A stretch of 9,642 nt of DNA from the NCBI GenBank assembly GCA_039819065.1, contig JBCBSS010000207.1:1-9642 (forward strand), in the 5' to 3' direction. Of the stretch, positions 1 to 7,328 are shown in pieces. The notes under the pieces were generated by a model. That model did no database searches and was not told the origin of the DNA. It saw nothing but the letters and a program-made list of their open reading frames with translations. A program made the translations under genes and the position numbers. This stretch comes from JBCBSS01 sp039819065. Lineage in GTDB: Bacteria; Bacteroidota; Bacteroidia; Cytophagales; Cyclobacteriaceae. Position 1 is the first letter of the stretch. Each line of letters starts with the position of its first letter.

Positions 1-17
1 ACATCCTTCTTGGTCAT
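1..17 (-). CDS. Possible 5' end of a further gene, cut by the window edge
   Basis: An ATG (bases 17-15) opens a frame reading M-T-K-K-D before the window ends. It lies 36 nt after the stop codon of the large nuclease-toxin gene, behind an A-rich leader of the kind often found before Bacteroidota starts, and a TATATTTG box sits just upstream. Only five full codons are visible, so no family can be named. Its position right after a polymorphic-toxin-like gene makes an immunity protein or another cargo or accessory gene reasonable guesses. It could also be a chance ATG. Confidence 0.3.
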
Positions 18-32
18 GTTTTACTTTTTGTT

Positions 33-40
33 CAAATATA
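33..40 (-). promoter_or_regulatory. Candidate Bacteroidota -7 promoter box (TATATTTG)
   Basis: On the minus strand, in the short gap after the large effector gene, TATATTTG matches the TAnnTTTG form known for the primary sigma factor of Bacteroidota. It ends 15 nt before the possible ATG at base 17, which would leave a very short leader. I see no clear TTG-type -33 element at the usual distance upstream, and the region is AT-rich, so a chance match is quite possible. Confidence 0.25.
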
Positions 41-53
41 GAATTAAGATACA

Positions 54-3000
54 TCACTTATACGGTAAATCCACCACATTGCCTGAGACATCATTGGTAT
101 GAATTCTAATATCCGGATTCAGATCTATAACTGTTCCTGCTGGCAATTGACTGCCTCCTTTTGTACCTCTAACAGTCGCTTGTATATTACCTCCTTGTGC
201 ATTACTGACTGCCGGATAAGCGACACTTTGATTATCAGTGAAAGGTCCCTTAGGCTTCTGTCCAGAGGCAATCAAACCGTTCATTTGATGTTTGGCATCC
301 ACGATCTGATAAGTACCATCAGGCTTAAGCACAAGGTTGTCTGGTCTGATAGTCACAGTAGTACCGTTGGCAAGCTTCACGTCAATTGTTACCTGATCAA
401 AAACTGTGTTGGGAGGATTCCCCGCTTTTAAGTCATCATTGACCTTGGTTTCGTGCGCATTCCAGTTTTTACTTCCACCGGTCGGTCGGTCTTTAAAAGT
501 ACCAGTTTGTTGATCATATATTCTTTGATTACCTGGTGTAAGCGGGTCTTTCGCATAGACAGGTACATCACCATCTGATTTTACCCAATGGTAACCTGGT
601 TCTGCATCTGGAAGCTTGGCATCTCGTGCCTGTTTAGCCCCGTCTGAAAGGTTATCATATTCTGCCTTTTGCAGTTTTTTATCAAGAGCTGCTGCTTTCT
701 TGGCCTTGACATTAGGATCAGTTTCGAGCTTTATCTTCTCGAGTTCTGCCTTGAGCTTGGCATTCTTACGCTGGCTAAGTTCTTTGGCATACTTGGTCTC
801 GAGCTCAGCACAGGTAGAACAACGGATGATCTTACCATCTTTGGTGACTGAGATCTTATGATTACCTGGCCCATCTACCTTGGATTGTCCAACTATGCCT
901 GTTCCTGGTTCTATCTCCGGTGCATCAGGGTGAGTGCTACCTTTGCTCTTAGGCTCGGGAGTCTCACTTTTCGGTATATCTGGTTCTTCCGTTTTAGGCT
1001 TACCACTTGGTGGCTCACCATCAGCTTTCGGTTGCTTAGGTGCCGCTCCATCATCTCCTTTAGGAGCGGGTGGTGCTTCTGGGGTTTTCGGCGGTGTAGG
1101 TTCATCTATTTTTGGAGGGGCAGGAGCTTCTGATTTAGGGGCTGTAGGAGCCTCTGTTTTTGGTGTTGATGGAGCGTCTGTCTTTGGTGTTGATGGAGCG
1201 TCTGTCTTCGGTGTAGATGGCGCTTCGGTTTTTGGTGCTGCTGGTGATTCGACCTTCGGAGCAGAGGTATCTACTTTAGGAGCAGAGGTATCTACTTTAG
1301 GAGCAGGGGTATCGATCTTAGGTGCGGTAGTGGCATCTACTTTAGGTGTCGATACATCAGGTTTGACAGAAGAAGTTCCGCCTTTGCCAAACTTGCCCTT
1401 GATCGCTCCCATTCCACCCATGCCAACCGACATACCAGCACCCATGGCGGCACCCTTCAACACACCTTCCCAGGTGATAGGATTACCAACAGCAAGGTCT
1501 CCCAAAATGCCTCCTCCGACATCGAATACCATATCTACTCCAAAGCGAGTAAGTGCTGGTAATGCTCCGGCCGCTCCTTTGGTAATGACTTGTCCTAAGG
1601 CACCTCCTGCACCGCCCAGTGCTCCGCCTATGGCACCGACGACCATGGCTTTGCCTACTCCATCCAGTACCGCTTTTCCGTCAACGAGGTTATGGCCCAT
1701 TTGGATGACGCCGCCCGCGGCAGCTCCAACAATGGCCCCACCGACAATAGCGCCTACGGCAGTAGCTGCGGCACCTGCTCCAATTACCGAGGCAGCAGCG
1801 CCCGCTACAAATCCAATGACAGCAGGACCAACCACCAATGCTACCACCAGCACTACAGCTATGATGATCACCCATTTGAGAATACCTTTCCATCGAGGTT
1901 GTACTTGTGCGGCAGCTGCTTTCTCTTCATCTTCGGATTTCTTCAGCATATCCTTGTCCATGGCAGCGCGCAGCCCATCCTCAAGCATTTTTGCGTTGTT
2001 TTTGATACCATCATTGAGATTGGTATCCATATTGGTGAAGCTGGTCTTCAGGTTGCTATCGACATTCTTAATGGTAGTAACTGCATTATTTGTGGTGTTG
2101 GTGTTGGTCTGGGCATGACCTTGTGTCATCTGAGTGAAGCCTTGAATAGCACCCTTGGTCATTTTATCCATCACTGGATTAATACCTTCAGCTAATTCTG
2201 TTGCTTCATCAACTCCGGTTTGAGCCATTTGCGCTAACCCTTGTGCAACCTGATCTCCGCCAGTCATAATGCCCTGTTCAGATGCAGCTATCCCCGCTTC
2301 TATATTGGTCAAAACGTTGGTAACGGAATTGGTGACTTCAGCGGACTTCGTCTGCAAGGCTTCTCCCATAAGCATGGGATCAGGTAATTCTTCTCCGTGC
2401 AACTGGTCTTTAAAAGACTGTAATGCAGTAAGCAGTTTGAACGTAGCCTCATTCACGCCACCCTCCAAAGCCGTCGTGGCCTTAAGCATATCCCGATCTA
2501 TAGCCGCTTCTTGCCTCACACCAAAAGCGGTAAGCATCTCCAGTTGTGCCTTTTCCTGTTCTTCGAGTGCCTTGATGGTTTTATCTCGGGCCTTGGTAGC
2601 TGCAGAGGCCATTTTATTGCGGGCTTTCTCAGCTCCGTCAAGGGCTTTTTTCTCACCTGCATCGAGGTTCTTGAGCGCTTCGTTGTAGTGTTTGCTAAGG
2701 GATTCTTTGGCCTTTTTGGCTTCTGCCCTTACACCCTTATAATCATTGGCTTTACCAGGACCATTGAGTAATTCACCTGCCTTTTTCTCGCCTTCCTCTT
2801 TAAGGCCAGTATAATAGCCCTCGCCTACTTTCATAGCAGCCTCGGACTTAGCCTTTTGTTTATTGTATTTGTAAGGCCCATCAAGCGGGTTGTCATCTAC
2901 GTTACTGACACCCACCATAAGGGTACCTGAGCGAGTAGTCTGTCTGCTTTTCGCTATGTCTGCTATCTTGACCCCGGCGTCTTTAAATTTCTGGGCTCCA

Positions 3001-4250
3001 TCGGTATAGGCTTTATCTATTTTGGGCAGTTGATCAGCTTCTGCCTTATTGATGTTCTTAAGTGCTGTATCGTACTCGCTCTTAACAGTTTTTCTTGAAG
3101 CGCCGGTGGCTGCTTTAATCGCATTAGCAGTACTTTGATATTGGCCATTGATGGTACCAAGTGTGCCATTCGCTTTCTGACGAACCTTCGCTTTTAAAGC
3201 TTTGATCTTGTCGGTGACCATGGTCTGTTGCTCCACCACCTTAGCTTGAATACCGGCTTTGGCTATTTCAGCCGCAGTTTGTATTCTCGGTCTGATACCA
3301 TAGCCGGCACTGATGACCGCTTGGGCTTGCATGGCGCCTTGTTTCAGGAATACATCGGCAGCGGCCGAACCATCCTGGGTTTGACGGCTCAGCTCATGAT
3401 CGTTTGGCAGCGGTTGGTCGGCCGGCGCGTTTTTGCGGTCCTCATCGGTAATGTTGGGGGCATTGAAGGACATGTTCTCGCCCATGAGCATACCTATCCA
3501 TTCCTGATTGACGGCCATCAAGCCCATTGCATTGGCAGCTTCTCCTTGCTCTCCCTCAGCTTCCGCCCCCACTTCTTCGGCCCCGCCTTGATCTCCTGAG
3601 CCTTCTTCCGGTGGTTTATCTCCAGCCTCTTCCAACGCTTTTTCTTCGGGTGTTTCTTCTCCTTCTTTACCTTCTTCTTCTTTACCCGTTAATATCTCGT
3701 CTGCTACTTTGGTCGTAGCGATCTCACTGGACGGATCAATGTTTTCCAGTGTTTTTAGAATGGGGTTATCGTCTGGGGTGAGTTGCTCGAATCCGGTAGG
3801 TATCTCTGTAACCTGTACCGACTTTTGCTCTTTTACCTGGACCTGTTCTTTGCCTTGAACTACATCTTTGGCGGCAGGAGGTGCTACAGTTACCGAACCA
3901 TTTTCCGGTGGTGGTTCTTCTTCGTTACCACTACCACCGGCCAGAAAGTTATCCGGTGTCGGTCTCATATCAAGCCCTTCCTCTTCCCTACTGGACTCGT
4001 TCATACTTATATCCGTAGCGAGCGGTGGGGCGACTGTGGTCTGAGATGATGCAGTGGCCGACATGGGCACCATGTTAGAGGCATTCCCTGTTTGTACCAC
4101 GTCCATTTGGCCGGTAGAAGAGGGTGACATGCCCGTTCCAACATCTGCGGTCTTTTCAGTTTCCTTTTGAGGCGTGCCTACATCGAATCCTGATACAGCC
4201 TTTGAGGTCTGGTTTTGAGGTTTGGGTGGTATGGTGGTGGGTGTGGCCAA
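54..4250 (-). CDS. Giant modular eCIS-associated toxin with C-terminal PD-(D/E)XK-like nuclease domain
   Basis: 1398 residues, probably a particle-borne or secreted polymorphic toxin acting on nucleic acid. Order: disordered Ser/Thr/Pro then Glu-rich leader (1-240); Ala/Lys-rich, largely helical region with coiled-coil character (about 295-785); strongly hydrophobic Gly/Ala-rich region (about 788-955) opening with WVIIIAVVLVVALVV, enough for several membrane-inserting helices; Pro/Lys repeats (about 963-1090); a segment with CSTC (Cys1144, Cys1147) and charged helices resembling the pretoxin region of other large toxins; and a terminal domain. That domain shows Glu1267, Asp1304 (RPDN), Asp1318-Ala-Lys1320 (IVDAK) and Gln1341 (NQSVAYP), the spacing of a PD-(D/E)XK nuclease. 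It has no signal peptide and no HExxH. The start is TTG at 4250, 8 nt after the preceding stop, with GAGG 11 nt upstream; the first in-frame ATG is codon 41 (base 4130). Nuclease and cargo roles are inferred from motifs and position. Confidence 0.85.
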   Translation of the reverse strand: MATPTTIPPKPQNQTSKAVSGFDVGTPQKETEKTADVGTGMSPSSTGQMDVVQTGNASNMVPMSATASSQTTVAPPLATDISMNESSREEEGLDMRPTPDNFLAGGSGNEEEPPPENGSVTVAPPAAKDVVQGKEQVQVKEQKSVQVTEIPTGFEQLTPDDNPILKTLENIDPSSEIATTKVADEILTGKEEEGKEGEETPEEKALEEAGDKPPEEGSGDQGGAEEVGAEAEGEQGEAANAMGLMAVNQEWIGMLMGENMSFNAPNITDEDRKNAPADQPLPNDHELSRQTQDGSAAADVFLKQGAMQAQAVISAGYGIRPRIQTAAEIAKAGIQAKVVEQQTMVTDKIKALKAKVRQKANGTLGTINGQYQSTANAIKAATGASRKTVKSEYDTALKNINKAEADQLPKIDKAYTDGAQKFKDAGVKIADIAKSRQTTRSGTLMVGVSNVDDNPLDGPYKYNKQKAKSEAAMKVGEGYYTGLKEEGEKKAGELLNGPGKANDYKGVRAEAKKAKESLSKHYNEALKNLDAGEKKALDGAEKARNKMASAATKARDKTIKALEEQEKAQLEMLTAFGVRQEAAIDRDMLKATTALEGGVNEATFKLLTALQSFKDQLHGEELPDPMLMGEALQTKSAEVTNSVTNVLTNIEAGIAASEQGIMTGGDQVAQGLAQMAQTGVDEATELAEGINPVMDKMTKGAIQGFTQMTQGHAQTNTNTTNNAVTTIKNVDSNLKTSFTNMDTNLNDGIKNNAKMLEDGLRAAMDKDMLKKSEDEEKAAAAQVQPRWKGILKWVIIIAVVLVVALVVGPAVIGFVAGAAASVIGAGAAATAVGAIVGGAIVGAAAGGVIQMGHNLVDGKAVLDGVGKAMVVGAIGGALGGAGGALGQVITKGAAGALPALTRFGVDMVFDVGGGILGDLAVGNPITWEGVLKGAAMGAGMSVGMGGMGAIKGKFGKGGTSSVKPDVSTPKVDATTAPKIDTPAPKVDTSAPKVDTSAPKVESPAAPKTEAPSTPKTDAPSTPKTDAPSTPKTEAPTAPKSEAPAPPKIDEPTPPKTPEAPPAPKGDDGAAPKQPKADGEPPSGKPKTEEPDIPKSETPEPKSKGSTHPDAPEIEPGTGIVGQSKVDGPGNHKISVTKDGKIIRCSTCAELETKYAKELSQRKNAKLKAELEKIKLETDPNVKAKKAAALDKKLQKAEYDNLSDGAKQARDAKLPDAEPGYHWVKSDGDVPVYAKDPLTPGNQRIYDQQTGTFKDRPTGGSKNWNAHETKVNDDLKAGNPPNTVFDQVTIDVKLANGTTVTIRPDNLVLKPDGTYQIVDAKHQMNGLIASGQKPKGPFTDNQSVAYPAVSNAQGGNIQATVRGTKGGSQLPAGTVIDLNPDIRIHTNDVSGNVVDLPYK
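1153..1248 (-). repeat. 24-bp tandem coding repeat, four units
   Basis: Four consecutive 24-bp units at 1153-1176, 1177-1200, 1201-1224 and 1225-1248. The first two differ at one base, the third at a few, and the fourth is more diverged. Each encodes eight residues of the type TPKTDAPS. The near identity of the first two units points to recent duplication by slippage or unequal crossover. The period keeps the reading frame. Confidence 0.85.
1258..1320 (-). repeat. 21-bp tandem coding repeat, three units
   Basis: Units at 1258-1278, 1279-1299 and 1300-1320. The first two are identical at all 21 bases and the third differs at a few. They encode seven-residue units of the type APKVDTS. This is a separate, shorter period lying next to the 24-bp array, in the same Pro/Lys linker. 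Confidence 0.85.
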
Positions 4251-4258
4251 TTCAACAA

Positions 4259-5953
4259 TTACCTCGATTGATTAGCAGATTCCAACCATTGCTGGAGCAT
4301 CTGAATCTGCTCTTCATTCAAACCTTCACCCCAGACATTAGTCTGGTTAGGGTCATATCTCAACAAGCCCTCAAAAGGGTCTGCTGGTTCTTGCTCTGCT
4401 TCCCAGTCAAATATCGGTTGATTTGGATCCTCATGGATTCTCACGTAGTCCCGATGACAACTTGGACACTCATTGTCCGCAAATACGTCGATAACATTCT
4501 GGTCTAACAGCCCGAAGAAAAGATCATTGAGCTCTCGCCTGGATAGACGGAAACGCCTTGTTAATCCATTGACTACATGCGAGTCGCTAGCCAAAGCTTG
4601 TTTTTCTGCATCGGTCATCACAAAAACCAGCGCTCTAACCGTATCCCAGTTAAGAATCGTATGATTTTGCAAAAGTTCTCTGAGTACACCCGTCGGGGTG
4701 GTATTGAAATCTCCGGCTGAAGGGCGGTCAACTGCTGGAAAATATCTGCCTTGAGGGTCACATTGCATATACTCTCCCATATTATGTCTAATCTGAGTTC
4801 TATCATCACCTGTCCCGGCATAAACATTAACACCCCATAAGTCCGAAAGCTTGCATAGAACCTCTGAATTACTTCCTATTTTACAGTGGGTTAAATGAAC
4901 GGCAGCTCCAGATGCAAAATGTCCGTTTAATCTGCCAAGGGTACTCGCATACGCATCAAAATTATCAGCACTTATCCAATCATTACCAATAGATAAGGAA
5001 TTCGGATTTCCATGATCGGTTATAGATAAATAGCTGATTTGGCGATCTCCAATTCTTTCTAAAACCCCGTCTACCATACTCTCAGCACTGTCTATCACGA
5101 CTGGTTCAGAAAGGGTCCACCCCGATATAGTTCCATAGGTATCGGAATTATCAACCGTGTATACTGCCATCGGCCCGGAATCATCATCTTCTTTTTGCAC
5201 GGCCGGTACCTGACTTGCTCCTTGCTGCACCGTGTGTGTTAACTCGTGTGCTAATAAGTGCTGGCCTTGGGAAGAATTGGGGTCGTAATTGCCTTGGTTG
5301 AAATAAATGTCGTTGCCGTGGGTGAAAGCTTTGGCACCTAAGTCTTTGCTCATTTGCGCCGCCTCAGCGCTTGTATGGATGTTTACATTAGAAAAGTCTG
5401 CTCCTATTTTTTGGCTCATCTCTGCATTTACCTGTGGGGGTAATGACTGGCCTTGTCCTTTGCTTCTGTTCAATTGGTTGGAGACATCGGCTGAGGCATA
5501 TTGTTTACCGTCTTCTGCTTTTTGGATGGCCGGTTTCATCTGGAGTTTCCCCTCTTCATCCTCGGCTTCTTCGGAAGGTTGACGCTGCACGTCTGGCTTC
5601 ATCATCAATATATCCTTCTCTTCTTCCGGCTCTTCAGTAGGCTGCCTTTGGATCAAAGGCTTTGTCATGACCATATCCTCATCTCCTTCCTCTTGCGGGG
5701 AACGTTGTACCTTTTCTTCCTTCTCACAATCGAGGCACTTGAGATTGATATCACTACCGCCGGATGTGGGCTTCATCATCACCTTGTCTTCTTCTTCCGT
5801 CTTATCACGTTTCATCATGACACGGTCGGCTACGGCATCGGCCTCTTGCTCGTACTTATCATTGGGTTGGCCTACTTCCAGCTTGGTCTGTACACCTTGC
5901 TGGTTGAGCGAAGCGTGGTTGACAGGTGTTTTCTCGGTGGGTTTGGCTTTCAT
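4259..5953 (-). CDS. eCIS_core (DUF4157) protein with caspase-fold (DUF4347-like) domain; probable cargo toxin
   Basis: 564 residues, ATG start, 22 nt after the ATPase gene. Residues 21-46 hold the segment usual before DUF4157 (EVGQPNDKYEQEADAVADRV), followed by an acidic linker with a CLDC motif (73-76) and repeated MMKP / VQRQP units. The eCIS_core domain covers about 160-246 and keeps the zinc-protease-like signature HELTH (236-240). Residues about 262-410 resemble DUF4347/caspase-type domains: a strand ending in ITDHG (His314), then SIGNDW, then a strand ending in LTHCKIG (Cys357), then GVNVYAGTGDD. His314 and Cys357 are the expected catalytic pair of a clan-CD-type cysteine protease. Residues about 420-485 form a helical segment resembling short helical repeats of other DUF4157 proteins, followed by CPSCH (496-500). 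DUF4157 is a hallmark of eCIS loci, and the position after the ATPase fits a loaded effector. Protease activity and target are inference. Confidence 0.85.
   Translation of the reverse strand: MKAKPTEKTPVNHASLNQQGVQTKLEVGQPNDKYEQEADAVADRVMMKRDKTEEEDKVMMKPTSGGSDINLKCLDCEKEEKVQRSPQEEGDEDMVMTKPLIQRQPTEEPEEEKDILMMKPDVQRQPSEEAEDEEGKLQMKPAIQKAEDGKQYASADVSNQLNRSKGQGQSLPPQVNAEMSQKIGADFSNVNIHTSAEAAQMSKDLGAKAFTHGNDIYFNQGNYDPNSSQGQHLLAHELTHTVQQGASQVPAVQKEDDDSGPMAVYTVDNSDTYGTISGWTLSEPVVIDSAESMVDGVLERIGDRQISYLSITDHGNPNSLSIGNDWISADNFDAYASTLGRLNGHFASGAAVHLTHCKIGSNSEVLCKLSDLWGVNVYAGTGDDRTQIRHNMGEYMQCDPQGRYFPAVDRPSAGDFNTTPTGVLRELLQNHTILNWDTVRALVFVMTDAEKQALASDSHVVNGLTRRFRLSRRELNDLFFGLLDQNVIDVFADNECPSCHRDYVRIHEDPNQPIFDWEAEQEPADPFEGLLRYDPNQTNVWGEGLNEEQIQMLQQWLESANQSR
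5513..5785 (-). repeat. Degenerate MMKP / VQRQP acidic repeats in the eCIS_core protein
   Basis: Residues about 57-147 repeat a pattern of a Met/Lys/Pro box (VMMKP, MVMTKP, LMMKP, LQMKP), a Gln/Arg box (VQRS, IQRQP, VQRQP, IQK) and an acidic run. There are about four copies of roughly 20 to 35 residues, and a related VMMKRD lies just before at 45-50. It forms the linker between the N-terminal conserved segment and the HExxH domain. The spaced basic/Met boxes could be binding or cleavage sites, but nothing in the sequence settles this. Confidence 0.7.
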
Positions 5954-5975
5954 GATCAGTATGGGTCTTATGCGG

Positions 5976-7328
5976 TTAGAATGTTCTGCTTCCTTTGTGG
6001 TATTCTCTCCTGATACCTTCTATCAAGTCCTTTAACCTGATCACTCGTTCACCTCTTCTGAGCGCCATGAGTGAGCAGTATTGCACTACATTGATGATCG
6101 ATCCTCCCGCTATGTTGTACTTCTTAGCAATCTCGGTCAGGTCAATGCGATCCTCCAATTCAGTGGCATCCGAAAAGCCCTTTTTCCAAAGTTCCATTCT
6201 TTCTTCCGGCTCCGGCATAGGGAAATGGATCATGGTTTGGAAGCGGCGAGTAAAGGCATCATCTAAGTTGCTCTTGAGGTTGGAGGCCAGAATGACCAAC
6301 CCTTCGTAGTCTTCTATACGTTGCAAGAGATAAGCTACTTCCTGGTTGGCATAGCGATCATGGGCATCGCTGACATTGGTGCGTTTGCCAAAGAGGGCTT
6401 CTGCCTCATCGAAGAAGAGAATCCACTCCTTGTTTTCCGCACGGTCAAAAATTTTGGCCAGGTTCTTCTCGGTTTCACCAATGTATTTGGATACCACTTT
6501 AGAAAGGTCGATGCGGTATACGTCCACGCCTATTTTTTTACCCAGTAAACTGGCGGTCAAGGTTTTACCAGTACCGGGAGGTCCATAGAATAGCGTTCTA
6601 TAGCCGGGCTTCAATTTCTTGTTCATGCCCCATTCTTTCATGAGGGTATGATGGTGTTCTAGCCATATTTCTATTTCTGAAAGTTGTGATCGCGTGAAAG
6701 TATTAAGCACAAGGTCGTCCCAATCCATCCTGGTGGTAAGCAGCTTAGCGGGGAAGTCAGCGCTGTAGTTGGGCTTGCGCACGTCACCGGTGGTGAAGAG
6801 CTCAAGCGCTTCCTGGGATATGGTCAGGGCACCATTGAGGAATGGCTCACCTTTCTCTACTTCATCCAGCCACAATATCTGCTTTCTGGCAAAAAGATGC
6901 CCTCCGTCAAAAGCTTCTAATAGTGAAAACCTTCTGTCCAGTCTTGTGCCGGCCAGAATGAACATGACCGTCTCACCGGTAGGCAAGAAACCATTGTGAC
7001 TTTTGCCCCTTCTACCTCCGAACTCTGTAAATATTTGTTGAGTAGTATCGTTGCGTACGAGGAAAACATCCAGCAATTCTGGCTTGATATGCGGTACTAT
7101 GGAAAGGATGATCAGAAACCGCTCTTCAAAGCCCAGTTCGTGCTCTTTCACGAATTGTGCGTAACCGGAAGCACTGCCATTGAAGTACGGCGGTGCAATA
7201 TCAAACACATCCTGATACTCACTTTCTTTGTTGCAATTGAGTAATGACCTGGTTTTGAGTATCTTTTTCAACCAGTCCAGTTCCAATTCAAGGTCGGTAG
7301 CGTTCGTTGTAATTTTCTCTGTTACCAT
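5976..7328 (-). CDS. AAA+ ATPase of contractile injection system (Afp15/Pvc15 type)
   Basis: 450 residues. An N-terminal family-specific domain (about 1-235) precedes one AAA+ module. Visible motifs are Walker A GPPGTGKT (249-256), Walker B ILFFDEAEALFGKR (303-316, Asp307/Glu308), sensor 1 Asn350 in ILASN, and the double arginine of DDAFTRRF (Arg361/Arg362) as the arginine-finger region. The sensor-2 helix reads IAGGSIINVVQYC without the usual arginine, as in some AAA proteins with GGxI-type helices. No membrane segment or signal peptide is seen. The ATG overlaps the tape-measure stop by 7 bp (ATGGTAA), indicating translational coupling. Afp15-type ATPases are conserved in eCIS loci and are thought to act late in particle assembly or cargo handling; the exact substrate is not visible here. 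Confidence 0.93.
   Translation of the reverse strand: MVTEKITTNATDLELELDWLKKILKTRSLLNCNKESEYQDVFDIAPPYFNGSASGYAQFVKEHELGFEERFLIILSIVPHIKPELLDVFLVRNDTTQQIFTEFGGRRGKSHNGFLPTGETVMFILAGTRLDRRFSLLEAFDGGHLFARKQILWLDEVEKGEPFLNGALTISQEALELFTTGDVRKPNYSADFPAKLLTTRMDWDDLVLNTFTRSQLSEIEIWLEHHHTLMKEWGMNKKLKPGYRTLFYGPPGTGKTLTASLLGKKIGVDVYRIDLSKVVSKYIGETEKNLAKIFDRAENKEWILFFDEAEALFGKRTNVSDAHDRYANQEVAYLLQRIEDYEGLVILASNLKSNLDDAFTRRFQTMIHFPMPEPEERMELWKKGFSDATELEDRIDLTEIAKKYNIAGGSIINVVQYCSLMALRRGERVIRLKDLIEGIRREYHKGSRTF

Larger units (their letters stand above)
981..1364 (-). repeat. Pro/Lys tandem repeat tract in the large toxin gene
   Basis: Encodes about residues 963-1090, a run of short units of the pattern xPKxDxPx / xAPKTEAPS. 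It carries regularly spaced Lys, an acidic residue in most units, and almost no hydrophobic residues. It is expected to be an extended, flexible linker between the hydrophobic region and the pretoxin/nuclease part. The units drift from seven to eight residues and become irregular toward the C-terminal side. Confidence 0.85.

Noticed and set aside
1..53. Rho-independent terminator after the large toxin gene
   Set aside because: The gap is AT-rich, but no inverted repeat followed by a T run was found on the minus strand.
1153..1320. Short regular repeats resembling a CRISPR array
   Set aside because: Units abut one another with no unique spacers, keep a reading frame in multiples of three, and encode a Pro/Lys linker.
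1386..1889. Reading the hydrophobic region of the large toxin as a normal integral membrane transporter
   Set aside because: It is very rich in Gly and Ala and flanked by long soluble helical and disordered regions, with no transporter motifs. A membrane-inserting toxin segment is more consistent.
934..2118. Long plus-strand open frame of 394 residues opposite the large toxin gene
   Set aside because: It lies entirely antisense to the Pro/Lys repeats and the Gly/Ala region. Its composition (runs of Gly-Ala-Ser-Val-Phe-Gly, then Pro/Ala/Thr) is just the complement of those repeats, and no domain is recognisable.
5501..6013. Plus-strand open frame of 170 residues opposite the start of the eCIS_core gene
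   Set aside because: It is antisense to a well supported gene, with a Leu/Phe-rich composition that mirrors the Glu/Lys-rich linker on the other strand.
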